A stretch of 64,000 nucleotides of DNA from Epidermidibacterium keratini. GTDB lineage: Bacteria > Actinomycetota > Actinomycetes > Mycobacteriales > Antricoccaceae. Below the pieces are notes generated by a model. That model ran no database searches. It saw nothing but the letters and a program-made list of their open reading frames with translations, and had not been told where the DNA came from. The translations under genes were made by a program, and so were the position numbers. The stretch lies in the NCBI RefSeq assembly GCF_009834025.1, contig NZ_CP047156.1, positions 3,308,067 to 3,372,066 on the forward strand. Reading direction: 5' to 3'. Numbering within the stretch: position 1 is the first letter of the stretch; each line of letters begins with the position of its first letter. Of the stretch, positions 25,879 through 35,009 are shown piece after piece.

Positions 25879-28124
25879 CCGCCGTACAGGACCGGCAGCA
25901 GGCCACCGACGTCGAGCTCAACATCGGCGGTATGACCTGCGCAGCGTGCGCGCGCCGCGTCGAACGAGCGCTGAACAAGATGGACGGCGTACGCGCCTCG
26001 GTCAACTACGCCACCGAACGGGCGGTCGTCACCGGCCTTGAGCCCTCGCGCGCACAGCAGGCAGTCGACCTCGTCGTCAAGGCCGGCTACGAGGCCCGGG
26101 TACGCGATGAGTCCGAGGACGAGTGGTCCGAGGCAAGCACCCGCCGCCGCATCACGTCGCTGCGCCGGCGTCTCGCCGTGGCGGCGATCCTCACCATCCC
26201 GCTGATGGACCTGACCATCTTCCTGGCGCTGGTGCCGGAGATGCGCTTCGCCGGGTGGGAGCTGCTGGCGATCGCGCTCGCGCTGCCGGTTGTCACGTGG
26301 TGTGCCTGGCCGTTCCACCGCGCGACCTTCCGCAACCTGCGCTTCGGCATGGTCAGCATGGACACGCTGGTGTCGTTGGGCATCATCGCCTCCTTCGGGT
26401 GGGCGTGCGTGACCCTGCTGACCGGCTTCGATCCTGGAGACGGCTACTGGCTTGGCTTCGGCACCACCCCGGCGGGTGCTAACTCGGTCTATCTCGACGT
26501 GGCCGCCGGTATGACGACCTTCCAGCTCGCCGGCCGCTATTTCGAGACCCGGTCGCGGCGCCGCGCCGCCGACGTACTCGATGCGCTCGGCAAGCTCGCC
26601 GCGCCCTACGCCCGCGTCGTGCGCGATGGCGCAGAGGTCGTCGTGCCCACCGGGAAGCTGGTCCTGGGCGAGCGAATCATCGTGCTGCCGGGCGAGACGA
26701 TCCCCACCGACGGCACCGTCGTCGAGGGTCGCGCCGCGATCGACACTGCATCGGTGACCGGGGAGCCGGTGCCGACCGAAGTGCGCTCCGGGGACGCGGT
26801 CGTCGGCGGCACGATCGACACCGACGGACGCCTCGTCGTCGAGGTCACCGCGGTCGGGGCGCACACCCAGCTCGCCCAGATGACTGCGCTCGCGGAGCAG
26901 GCCCAGGAACGCAAGGCGCGCATCCAGCGGCTGGTCGACCGGATCGTCAGCTGGTTTGTGCCCGTCGTCATCGCGCTCGCCATCGTCGTCGGCCTCGCGT
27001 GGGCGTTCAGCGGCGCGAGCGCTAACCGCGCCATCGGCGTCGCGATCGCCGTCCTCATCATCGCCTGCCCCTGCGCGCTCGGGCTGGCCACGCCGACCGC
27101 CCTCATGGTCGGTGTCGGGCGCGGCGCGAGCCTCGGCGTACTCGTCCGCGGGCAGGACGCCTTCGAGGCATCCGGCGGCATCGACACCGTCGTACTCGAC
27201 AAGACCGGAACGCTGACCGCCGGCGAGATGTCGGTCGACCACATCGAGATCGTCACCGGGGAACGCGCCGACGCACTGCGCTACGCGGCAGCGATCGAGC
27301 TCGGCTCCGAGCACGCGATCGCCCAGGCCATCGTGACGGCGGTGCGCGATGAAGGTATCGAGCCCAACGTCGCCGACGAGCTCAGCGTGATGTCCGGGCT
27401 CGGTGCGCAAGGCACGGTCAACGGGAGCCCGGTGCTCATCGGTAGCCCGCGGCTCATGGCCGAGCAGGGCATCGACATCGCCGACAGCGTTGCGCAGATC
27501 ATCAGCACTGAGCAGGACGCGGGCCGCACCGTGGTGGTGCTCGCCGTCGACGGACAGGTCACCGCCATCTTCGCGCTGACGGATGCGCTGAAACCGTCGG
27601 CGGCGAAGGCGGTGCGCCAGCTGCACAAGCTCGGGCTGCGGGTCGTCCTACTGACCGGCGACCACGAGCGAGCGGCGCAGGCGGTCGCCCAGCAGCTCGG
27701 CATCGACGAGGTGCGCGCCGACGTCCTTCCCGCGCAGAAGGCCGAAGTCATCTCGGCTCTGCAGGCCGACGGTCGTAGCGTCGCGATGGTCGGCGACGGC
27801 ATCAATGACGCCGCAGCGCTCGCGCAGGCCGACCTCGGCATGGCGGTCGCCACCGGCACCGACATCGCGCTGCGTTCGGCCGACATCATCCTGGTACGCG
27901 ATCGGCTCACCGTCATCCCGGACGCGATCCGGCTTTCACGCGCGACGCTGCGCACGATCCGCGGCAACCTCGTCTGGGCCTTCGGCTACAACATCGCCGC
28001 CATCCCGATTGCGGCCGCCGGCCTGTTGAACCCGCTGATCGCCGCGGCCGCGATGTCGCTCTCTTCAGTCCTGGTTGTCACCAACAGCCTCCGGCTGCGG
28101 AAGGCGGGCAGTGATCGTGGCTAA
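25875..28124 (+). CDS. Copper-translocating P-type ATPase
   Basis: The 749-residue P1B-1 ATPase exports Cu(I) at the cost of ATP. It has an N-terminal heavy-metal domain with GMTCAAC (Cys 22 and 25), the membrane metal site CPC (residues 398-400), the phosphorylation site DKTGT (Asp 442), the GDGINDAAAL hinge and the C-terminal helices with YNIAAIP and MSLSSVLVVTNSLRL, which supply the remaining Cu(I) ligands of CopA-type pumps. The family is clear. It sits between the CopD/CtaG fusion and a BlaI/CopY regulator, overlapping both genes. Confidence 0.96.
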   Translation: MTAVQDRQQATDVELNIGGMTCAACARRVERALNKMDGVRASVNYATERAVVTGLEPSRAQQAVDLVVKAGYEARVRDESEDEWSEASTRRRITSLRRRLAVAAILTIPLMDLTIFLALVPEMRFAGWELLAIALALPVVTWCAWPFHRATFRNLRFGMVSMDTLVSLGIIASFGWACVTLLTGFDPGDGYWLGFGTTPAGANSVYLDVAAGMTTFQLAGRYFETRSRRRAADVLDALGKLAAPYARVVRDGAEVVVPTGKLVLGERIIVLPGETIPTDGTVVEGRAAIDTASVTGEPVPTEVRSGDAVVGGTIDTDGRLVVEVTAVGAHTQLAQMTALAEQAQERKARIQRLVDRIVSWFVPVVIALAIVVGLAWAFSGASANRAIGVAIAVLIIACPCALGLATPTALMVGVGRGASLGVLVRGQDAFEASGGIDTVVLDKTGTLTAGEMSVDHIEIVTGERADALRYAAAIELGSEHAIAQAIVTAVRDEGIEPNVADELSVMSGLGAQGTVNGSPVLIGSPRLMAEQGIDIADSVAQIISTEQDAGRTVVVLAVDGQVTAIFALTDALKPSAAKAVRQLHKLGLRVVLLTGDHERAAQAVAQQLGIDEVRADVLPAQKAEVISALQADGRSVAMVGDGINDAAALAQADLGMAVATGTDIALRSADIILVRDRLTVIPDAIRLSRATLRTIRGNLVWAFGYNIAAIPIAAAGLLNPLIAAAAMSLSSVLVVTNSLRLRKAGSDRG

Positions 28125-28500
28125 CCGTCGGGCATGGGGCGAGCTGGAGCGCGACATCCTGCGCCGGCTGTGGGCGCACGCCGCGCCGCTGAGCGCCAAG
28201 GAGATCCAGCAGGAGCTGCCGGGAGAGACCCCGGCGTACACCACCGTGCTCACCATCCTGGACCGGTTGCGCGAGAAGGGGCTGGTCGACCGGTTGGAGG
28301 AGTCGCCGCGCAAAGTGCGCTTTGCCGCGACCCGCAGTGCGGCGGAGTACGCCAGCGACTCCATGCACGACGCGCTCGATGCACTCGATGACCGCAACGC
28401 CGCGCTGCTGAAGTTCGCCGGCAACCTCGCTGATGATGACGTGGCATTGTTGCAACAGGCGCTCGCCAAGCGTGCGGGCCGTACGTCGTCACGGAGGTAA
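28117..28500 (+). CDS. BlaI/MecI/CopY family transcriptional repressor
   Basis: This is a 127-residue winged-helix repressor. The N-terminus WGELERDILRRLWAHAAPLSAKEIQQELPG and the recognition region AYTTVLTILDRLREKGLVDR are diagnostic of the family, followed by a helical dimerisation tail. GTG 28117 overlaps the ATPase stop by 8 bp; GTG 28111 is also possible. No CopY-type CxCx4CxC copper motif is visible at the C-terminus, so it is more BlaI-like: release from DNA would need proteolysis or another signal. Its gene is followed by an M56 peptidase, the usual partner. The likely operator is the palindrome at 23778-23790. Confidence 0.92.
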   Translation: MANRRAWGELERDILRRLWAHAAPLSAKEIQQELPGETPAYTTVLTILDRLREKGLVDRLEESPRKVRFAATRSAAEYASDSMHDALDALDDRNAALLKFAGNLADDDVALLQQALAKRAGRTSSRR

Positions 28501-28505
28501 GCGGC

Positions 28506-29258
28506 ATGTGGATCAGCGTCGCCCTCTTCGGGTACGCCGCACTGACCGCCGTACTCACCCCGATGGTGCTGACGCGGGCGCGGTGGCAGGTGCACTACCC
28601 GCGCTGCGCCCTGGGCCTGTGGATCGCGGCGTTTGCGACCGGGATCGCTGCCTTGTTGGCGGCGACGGTCAACGCGGTCGCGCTCGCGGCCGGTGTGACC
28701 GGGCACCGCGTGAGCGGGATGGTGGCGATCGGGCTGTCGACGTTCGGGATCATCGTGGTGAGCGCCGTCATCGCGCTCACGCTGACCAGCGCCGAAGGCG
28801 TGGTCGACGCACAGACGGTCAACGTGCGCGCCCTACTGTCGGTCCCGCACCGCGCCGAGCAGCGGGCCGGCTACATCCTCTACACCTGCCGTAGCGATGA
28901 GATGGTCGCCTGCTCGATCCCGGGTCGAGACCGAGCGGTGGTGATCTCCGAGGGGCTGGCGCGCACGCTGACCGATGAGCAGCTAGACGCCGTGGTCGCC
29001 CACGAGTGGGTGCACCTGAGCCAGCGCCACTACCTCGCGATGCGCCTCGCCGACATCAATGCGGCGAGCCTGCCGGTGCTGCCCGCGGCACAAGGGCTTA
29101 AGCGGGCGACCGCGTTCCTGGTCGAGCTGATCGCCGACGATGCGGCGGCTCGTCGCCTTGGCCCGGCGCCCGTCGTGTCGGCGCTGAACCGGCTCGCCGA
29201 GGTGCATGGCGACCCCGCGATGGCGCTTCGCGCCGAGCGGCTGAGCTCACGCAGCTGA
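28506..29258 (+). CDS. M56 family membrane metallopeptidase (BlaR1-like, no sensor domain)
   Basis: The 250-residue protein has about three N-terminal membrane segments, a cytoplasmic region and the zinc protease motif HEWVH (His 166, Glu 167, His 170) with a downstream Glu in LVELIADDAAARR as third ligand. In BlaR1/MecR1 the same domain cleaves the BlaI repressor after ligand binding outside; here the C-terminal penicillin-binding sensor is absent, as in the short actinobacterial M56 proteins. It begins 5 bp after the repressor gene. It probably cleaves that repressor, but the trigger is unknown. Its 3' end overlaps the convergent amidohydrolase gene by 12 bp. Confidence 0.9.
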   Translation: MWISVALFGYAALTAVLTPMVLTRARWQVHYPRCALGLWIAAFATGIAALLAATVNAVALAAGVTGHRVSGMVAIGLSTFGIIVVSAVIALTLTSAEGVVDAQTVNVRALLSVPHRAEQRAGYILYTCRSDEMVACSIPGRDRAVVISEGLARTLTDEQLDAVVAHEWVHLSQRHYLAMRLADINAASLPVLPAAQGLKRATAFLVELIADDAAARRLGPAPVVSALNRLAEVHGDPAMALRAERLSSRS

Positions 29259-30476
29259 ACCGGCGGACGGCTCGCCGGAGACGAGTGCGCCGTCCTGATA
29301 GACCCCGCGGACGCGGTGTGCGAGCCCCTCGATGTCGTCGGGCGAGCCGTCGAGTACGACGAGATCGGCGCGCTGTCCCTCGGCGATCCGGCCGCGGTCA
29401 TGGTCGATCCCGAGCAGCTGTGCAGCGCTCTGCGTGGTGGCGTGTAGCGCCTCGACCGACGACATGCCGACCTCACGCATGAAGCCGAGCTCGTCGAGGT
29501 TGGTGCCGTGCTTGCCGACGCCGCAGTCGGTGCCCATCGCGATCTTCACCCCGGCCTCGTGGGCGCGGCGGATGGAGTCGTCGTGGGCGGCCTGCACCAT
29601 GTGCGCCTTCTCGACCACGGCCGGCGGCAGCGCAGCGCCTGCGGCGGCTCGGGCGATCACCGCGCGCGGAGCATGCAGGGTCGGCACGAGCCAGGTGCCT
29701 TCGCTCAACATCATCTCGATCGCCTCGTCGTCGAGGTAGATGCCGTGCTCGATCGAGCGGACGCCGTTGCGGATCGCGGCCTTGATCCCGTCGGTGGCCT
29801 GTGCGTGCGACATCACCGAGATGCCGGCGGCCTGTGCTTCGGACACGATCATGGCGATCTCGTCATCGCGTAGGTGGGCGTGGCGTGGGTCGTCGCGCGG
29901 TGAGAGTACGCCGCCGGAGGTCGCGACCTTGATGACGTCGGCGCCCATGCGGATCAGCTCGCGCACCTTCTTGCGAGCTTCTTCCGGACCGTCGATGACC
30001 CCGCCGGGACGACCTGGGTGATCGACGAACAACGGCACGTGGGCGCCGCACGCCTGCCAGTCGTCGCCGTGTCCGCCGGTCTGGCTGATCATCGAGATAG
30101 CGATCTGCAGTCGCGGGCCGGCAATGAGCCCGCGCTCGAGCGCTTCCTTGACCCCGAGGTCGGCACCGCTCGCATCGCGCACGGTCGTGATTCCGACGTC
30201 CAGCGTCTTGCGCAGATTCTCGGCCGCCTCGTAGAAGGAGAGGCTGAACGGCGTACCCATCATGCGGAGGATGTCGATGCCGTCGACCATGACGTGCACG
30301 TGCGAGTCGATGAAGCCGGGGGAGATCCACTTGCCGGTGCAGTCGATCCGCTCGTCGCCGTCCAGGCCCCGGCCGACCTCGACGATGCGGCCGTCTTCGA
30401 CCACGATGTCGGCCTCGCCCGGCTCGGCCAGGGTTCCGTCGTACACGGTGCCGCCGTGAAACAGGGTGCGCGTCAT
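29247..30476 (-). CDS. Metal-dependent amidohydrolase (imidazolonepropionase-like)
   Basis: The 409-residue TIM-barrel hydrolase has the composite N-/C-terminal beta-sandwich (ADIVVEDGRIVEVG; RADLVVLDGSPDDIEGL). Metal ligands are visible: HVH in PGFIDSHVHV (His 59, 61), Lys in DVIKVATSGG, His in VMSHAQATDGI, His in RSIEHGIYLDD and Asp in AMGTDCGVG. This set is typical of the subfamily that includes carboxypeptidase-like prolidases and aryl-dialkyl hydrolases annotated as imidazolonepropionase or related. No histidine-degradation genes are nearby, so the substrate is unknown. It is divergent from pyruvate carboxylase. Confidence 0.88.
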   Translation of the reverse strand: MTRTLFHGGTVYDGTLAEPGEADIVVEDGRIVEVGRGLDGDERIDCTGKWISPGFIDSHVHVMVDGIDILRMMGTPFSLSFYEAAENLRKTLDVGITTVRDASGADLGVKEALERGLIAGPRLQIAISMISQTGGHGDDWQACGAHVPLFVDHPGRPGGVIDGPEEARKKVRELIRMGADVIKVATSGGVLSPRDDPRHAHLRDDEIAMIVSEAQAAGISVMSHAQATDGIKAAIRNGVRSIEHGIYLDDEAIEMMLSEGTWLVPTLHAPRAVIARAAAGAALPPAVVEKAHMVQAAHDDSIRRAHEAGVKIAMGTDCGVGKHGTNLDELGFMREVGMSSVEALHATTQSAAQLLGIDHDRGRIAEGQRADLVVLDGSPDDIEGLAHRVRGVYQDGALVSGEPSAGSAA

Positions 30477-30530
30477 GGTGGCAGACTATCGAGGCTGGAC
30501 TAGGCCGCGACAAGAGAGCGGGGACGACAC

Positions 30531-33500
30531 ATGGGCGATCACGGAACTGAGCCGTCACAGCCGACGATGTTTTCTAAGGTGCTCGTGGCCAACCGCGGCG
30601 AGATCGCGATCCGCGCATTTCGGGCGGCCTATGAGCTGGGTGCGCAGACGGTCGCGGTGTTTCCGTATGAGGATCGCCGCAGCGAGCATCGGCTGAAGGC
30701 CGACGAGGCCTACGAGATCGGCGAACGCGGGCATCCGGTGCGCAACTACCTCGATCCCGAGCTGATCGTGCAGACGGCGGTCGCGTGCGGCGCCGATGCG
30801 GTCTACCCCGGCTATGGCTTCCTGTCCGAAAACCCGACGCTGGCTGAGGAGTGCGAGCGCAACGGGATCACCTTCATCGGGCCGAGCGCCGAGGTCCTTA
30901 CGCTCACCGGCAACAAGGCGCGGGCGATCGCCGCGGCCCGCGAGGCCGGCGTGCCGACCCTGCAGTCGGTCGAGCCCCAGGCGGATGTCGACAAGCTCAT
31001 CGAGGAGGCCGCGCAGCTGCCCTACCCGCTCTTCGTCAAGGCTGTGGCTGGCGGCGGGGGGCGCGGAATGCGCCGGGTCGAGGCCGAAGCCGATCTGCGT
31101 GAGGCCATCGAGACCTGCATGCGTGAGGCTGAGGCCGCTTTTGGTGACCCGACTGTGTTTATCGAGCAGGCGGTCGTCAATCCGCGTCATATCGAGGTGC
31201 AGATCCTTGCCGACGGCGCGGGCGAGGTCATCCACCTCTACGAGCGCGACTGCTCCGTGCAGCGGCGCCACCAGAAGGTGGTCGAGATAGCGCCTGCGCC
31301 CAACCTCGATCCCGAGCTGCGTGACCGGATCTGCGCCGACGCGGTGCGCTTTGCCCGCCAGATCGGCTACCAGAACGCCGGCACGGTCGAGTTCTTGCTC
31401 GACCCGGACGGCAACTACGTCTTCATCGAGATGAACCCGCGCATCCAGGTCGAGCACACGGTGACCGAGGAGGTCACCGACGTCGACCTTGTGCAGTCGC
31501 AGATGCGCGTCGCCGCTGGCGCGACGCTTGCCGACCTCGGGCTGTCGCAGGATGCGATCCAGGTGCGCGGCGCTGCTTTGCAATGCCGCATCACCACGGA
31601 GGATCCGGCCAACGGCTTCCGGCCGGACACCGGCATCATCACGACCTACCGGTCGCCCGGGGGCGCTGGCGTGCGCCTCGACGGCGGTACGACGTACACC
31701 GGTGCCGAGGTCGGGGCGCACTTCGACTCGATGCTGACCAAGCTCACCTGCCGTGGACGCACGTTCGTCGACGCCGTCGAGCGTGCTCAGCGCGCGGTTG
31801 CCGAGTTCCGGATCCGCGGCGTCGCGACCAACATTCCCTTCCTGCAGGCGGTTCTCGCTGATCCAGACTTCCGAGCCGGGCGGCTGTCAACCTCCTTCAT
31901 CGAGGATCACCCGCGGTTGCTGACCGCCCGGTCGTCGGCAGACCGCGGGACCAAGCTGCTCAACTACGTCGCCGACGTGACGGTCAACAAGCCCAACGGC
32001 GAGCCACCGCTGTCGATCGACCCGGCGAGCAAGCTGCCCGCGATCGACATGAGCGAGCCGCCGCCGAAGGGCTCGCGTGACCAGCTGCTGGAGCTGGGGC
32101 CGGAGGGCTTCGCTGCCGCCCTGCGCGAGCGGCAGTCCGTCGCGGTTACCGACACTACGTTCCGTGATGCGCACCAGTCGCTGCTGGCGACCCGGGTCCG
32201 CAGCCGCGATCTGCGGGCGGTCGCCGGTCATGTCGCCCGCATGACGCCGCAGCTCTGGAGCGTCGAAGCGTGGGGCGGGGCGACGTACGACGTGGCACTG
32301 CGCTTTCTGCATGAGGATCCGTGGGCACGGCTGGCCGAGCTGCGCGAGGCGATGCCCAACCTCTGTCTGCAGATGCTGCTGCGCGGGCGCAACACCGTCG
32401 GCTACACGCCGTATCCGACCGAGGTCACCAACGCGTTTGTGGAGGAGGCCGCCGCGACCGGCATCGATGTATTTCGAATTTTCGATGCGCTCAATGACGT
32501 CGACCAGATGCGGCCGGCGATCGACGCGGTGCGCGAGCACGGCATGTCGGTCGCCGAGGTCGCACTCTGCTACACCGGCGATCTCTCTGACCCCGCCGAG
32601 CAGCTCTACACCCTTGACTACTACCTGAAGCTGGCCGAGCGGATCGTCGATGCTGGGGCGCATGTTCTCGCGATTAAAGATATGGCTGGACTTTTGCGTG
32701 CTCCGGCCGCGCGGCGGCTGGTGACGGCGCTGCGCGAGCGGTTCGACCTGCCGGTGCATCTGCACACCCACGACACGGCCGGCGGCCAGCTCGCGACGCT
32801 TCTCACCGCGATCGATGCTGGGGTCGACGCCGTTGACGCTGCGGCCGGCTCGATGGCCGGTACGACGAGCCAGCCGCCGCTGGCTGCGCTCGTTGCCGCC
32901 ACCGACCACTCGCCGCGCGAGACCGGGCTGGACCTGCAGGCGGTGTGCGACCTTGAACCGTACTGGGAGGCGACCCGCAAGCTCTACGCGCCGTTCGAGG
33001 CCGGGCTACCCTCGCCGACCGGGCGCGTCTACACCCACGAGATCCCCGGTGGGCAGCTGTCCAACCTGCGCCAGCAGGCCATCGCCCTCGGTTTGGGGGA
33101 GAAGTTCGAGCAGGTCGAGGACATGTACGCCGCGGCCAACGACATCCTCGGCAACATCGTGAAGGTCACGCCGTCCAGCAAGGTGGTGGGTGACCTCGCG
33201 CTGCAGCTCGTCGGGCTCGGCGCCGACCCTGGCGAGTTTGCCGAGTCGCCGCAGAAGTTCGACATCCCGGACTCGGTCATCGGCTTCCTCAACGGCGAGC
33301 TCGGTGACCCGCCAGGCGGCTGGCCAGAGCCGTTCCGCACCAAGGCGCTCGAGGGTCGGCAGGCCAAGCCGGCGGTCAGCGACCTGACCGCCGAGCAGCG
33401 CGCCGGCCTGGAGAGCGATCGGCGTACGACGCTCAACGAGCTGCTGTTTGCCGGGCCTGCGCAGGAGTTCGCCGACTCACAAGAGCAGTACGGCGACCTG

Positions 33501-33947
33501 TCGGTGCTGCCGACCACCGCCTTCCTCTACGGCCTGCAGCCGGACGTCGAATACGAGGTCGCGATCGAGGAGGGCAAGACCCTGCACCTCGCGGTGCAGT
33601 CGATCAGCGGCGCCGACGAGCGCGGCCTGCGCACCGTCATGTGCACGCTCAACGGGCAGCTGCGCCCGGTCAGCGTGCGCGACCGCAGCGTCGCCGCCGA
33701 TGCGCCGGCGCAGGAGAAGGCCGACAAGTCCGATCCGGGCCAGGTCGCGGCGCCGTTTGCCGGGGTCGTCACGGTGACCGTGAAGGTCGGTGACGAGGTC
33801 GAGGCCGGGCAGAGCATCGCCACGATCGAGGCGATGAAGATGGAGGCATCCATCACCGCGCCGGTCGCCGGGAAGGTGGAGCGGCTCGCGATCGAGGGGA
33901 CCCGTCAGGTTGAGGGCGGCGATCTTGTGATCACCATCGCGTCGTAG
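30531..33947 (+). CDS. pyc: Pyruvate carboxylase
   Basis: This full-length single-chain enzyme (1138 residues) makes oxaloacetate from pyruvate and bicarbonate with ATP and biotin. Domains in order: biotin carboxylase (KVLVANRGEIAIRAFRAA; ATP-grasp AGGGGRGMRRV; EMNPRIQVEHTVTEE), carboxyltransferase (DTTFRDAHQSLLATRVR; VEAWGGATYD; HLHTHDTAGG), and C-terminal biotinyl domain with EAMKMEA (Lys about 1103). GGGGAC precedes ATG 30531; an internal ATG 30567 (MFSKVLVANRG) matches the usual N-terminus and may be the true start. It is anaplerotic and feeds the citrate synthases encoded further along. Confidence 0.96.
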   Translation: MGDHGTEPSQPTMFSKVLVANRGEIAIRAFRAAYELGAQTVAVFPYEDRRSEHRLKADEAYEIGERGHPVRNYLDPELIVQTAVACGADAVYPGYGFLSENPTLAEECERNGITFIGPSAEVLTLTGNKARAIAAAREAGVPTLQSVEPQADVDKLIEEAAQLPYPLFVKAVAGGGGRGMRRVEAEADLREAIETCMREAEAAFGDPTVFIEQAVVNPRHIEVQILADGAGEVIHLYERDCSVQRRHQKVVEIAPAPNLDPELRDRICADAVRFARQIGYQNAGTVEFLLDPDGNYVFIEMNPRIQVEHTVTEEVTDVDLVQSQMRVAAGATLADLGLSQDAIQVRGAALQCRITTEDPANGFRPDTGIITTYRSPGGAGVRLDGGTTYTGAEVGAHFDSMLTKLTCRGRTFVDAVERAQRAVAEFRIRGVATNIPFLQAVLADPDFRAGRLSTSFIEDHPRLLTARSSADRGTKLLNYVADVTVNKPNGEPPLSIDPASKLPAIDMSEPPPKGSRDQLLELGPEGFAAALRERQSVAVTDTTFRDAHQSLLATRVRSRDLRAVAGHVARMTPQLWSVEAWGGATYDVALRFLHEDPWARLAELREAMPNLCLQMLLRGRNTVGYTPYPTEVTNAFVEEAAATGIDVFRIFDALNDVDQMRPAIDAVREHGMSVAEVALCYTGDLSDPAEQLYTLDYYLKLAERIVDAGAHVLAIKDMAGLLRAPAARRLVTALRERFDLPVHLHTHDTAGGQLATLLTAIDAGVDAVDAAAGSMAGTTSQPPLAALVAATDHSPRETGLDLQAVCDLEPYWEATRKLYAPFEAGLPSPTGRVYTHEIPGGQLSNLRQQAIALGLGEKFEQVEDMYAAANDILGNIVKVTPSSKVVGDLALQLVGLGADPGEFAESPQKFDIPDSVIGFLNGELGDPPGGWPEPFRTKALEGRQAKPAVSDLTAEQRAGLESDRRTTLNELLFAGPAQEFADSQEQYGDLSVLPTTAFLYGLQPDVEYEVAIEEGKTLHLAVQSISGADERGLRTVMCTLNGQLRPVSVRDRSVAADAPAQEKADKSDPGQVAAPFAGVVTVTVKVGDEVEAGQSIATIEAMKMEASITAPVAGKVERLAIEGTRQVEGGDLVITIAS

Positions 33948-34009
33948 GGTAAGGGCTGTTGTGACCATCGTCACCGCGGCGTCCGCCGCCTCGACCCGAA
34001 GGAGCAGCA

Positions 34010-34972
34010 ATGGCCGAAACACCCGACACCCCGCCCGTCAGCGAGATTCTGAAGGATGCCCCCAACAACTGGGGCAAGTGGGGGCCTGACGACGAGGTCG
34101 GCAGCCTCAACTATCTCGGACCGGAGCAGGTGGTCGCCGCCGCGGGACTGATCCGCTCGGGCAAGGTCTTTACCCTGCAGCGCCTCATCGGCGACCCGAA
34201 GGGTGACCCGGTCTGGCCGGGTCGTACGCCGGCCGTGCGTACCCAGGTGATGGACGAGGCGACCTGGGACAGCGACGACGCGCCGCAGTTCCCCGGCGGG
34301 CTGCACTACGCCGACGACAAGATCGAGGCGTTCCTGCAGGGCTCCACGCAGTACGACGCGCTCGGACATGTCTGGTACGACGGCAAGATCTGGAATGGCT
34401 TCGATGCTCGCAGCACCGTCGGCGGCATGGACAAGGCCAGCGTCGAGCCGATCGCGCAGCGCGGGATCGTAGGCAGGGCAGTACTTCTTGACATGGCGCG
34501 CTACCGCGGCAAGGACGCGCTCGACAACGCCGAGACCTTCACGCACGAGGATCTGCAGGCTTGCGCCAAGGAGCAGGGCACCGAGATCCGCCCACGCGAC
34601 ATCCTGCTGATCCGCACCAACTACCTCAAGCACTTCTTCGATCTCGGCGACAAGTTCTACGAGAACTTCACCGAGCCGGGGCTGTTCTTCAGCAACGAGC
34701 TCGTGCAGTGGTTCGCCGACATGGAGATCCCGAACCTGGTGACCGACACGATCGCCAACGAGATCACCTACGACCCCAACAACGGCGCGGCGCTGGTGCT
34801 GCATAACGCGCTCATGCGCAACCTCGGCGTGACCTTCACCGAGATCGCCGATCTCGAGGAGCTTGCCGCCGACAGCGCCGACGACGGGGTGTACGACGTG
34901 TTCTACGCAGCCGCCCCGATCAAGATCGCCCAGGGCAGCGGCGCTCCGGTCAACCCGCTCGCCATCAAGTAG
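34010..34972 (+). CDS. Cyclase family protein (kynurenine formamidase-like hydrolase)
   Basis: This 320-residue protein belongs to the Cyclase family (PF04199 type), which includes kynurenine formamidase and isatin hydrolase. The N-terminal NNWGKWGPDDEVGSLNYLGP and the QGSTQYDALGHVWYD segment (metal-binding Gln/Asp/His region; usual form H-x-G-T-H-x-D) are typical of the longer actinobacterial and fungal members. In these the canonical first His is replaced by Gln-Gly-Ser-Thr-Gln, as here. GAAGGAGC precedes the ATG. It is followed 37 bp later by an acyl-CoA ligase and preceded by pyc with a 62-bp gap. The substrate is unknown. Confidence 0.85.
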   Translation: MAETPDTPPVSEILKDAPNNWGKWGPDDEVGSLNYLGPEQVVAAAGLIRSGKVFTLQRLIGDPKGDPVWPGRTPAVRTQVMDEATWDSDDAPQFPGGLHYADDKIEAFLQGSTQYDALGHVWYDGKIWNGFDARSTVGGMDKASVEPIAQRGIVGRAVLLDMARYRGKDALDNAETFTHEDLQACAKEQGTEIRPRDILLIRTNYLKHFFDLGDKFYENFTEPGLFFSNELVQWFADMEIPNLVTDTIANEITYDPNNGAALVLHNALMRNLGVTFTEIADLEELAADSADDGVYDVFYAAAPIKIAQGSGAPVNPLAIK

Positions 34973-35009
34973 CTCCATCCCCGTTCCCCCTTTGTCCCAG
35001 GAGGTAGCA

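Noticed and set aside
25734-27626. 630-codon minus-strand open frame over the copper ATPase
   Set aside because: Asp/Arg/Gly-rich antisense shadow of a gene with complete P-type ATPase motifs.
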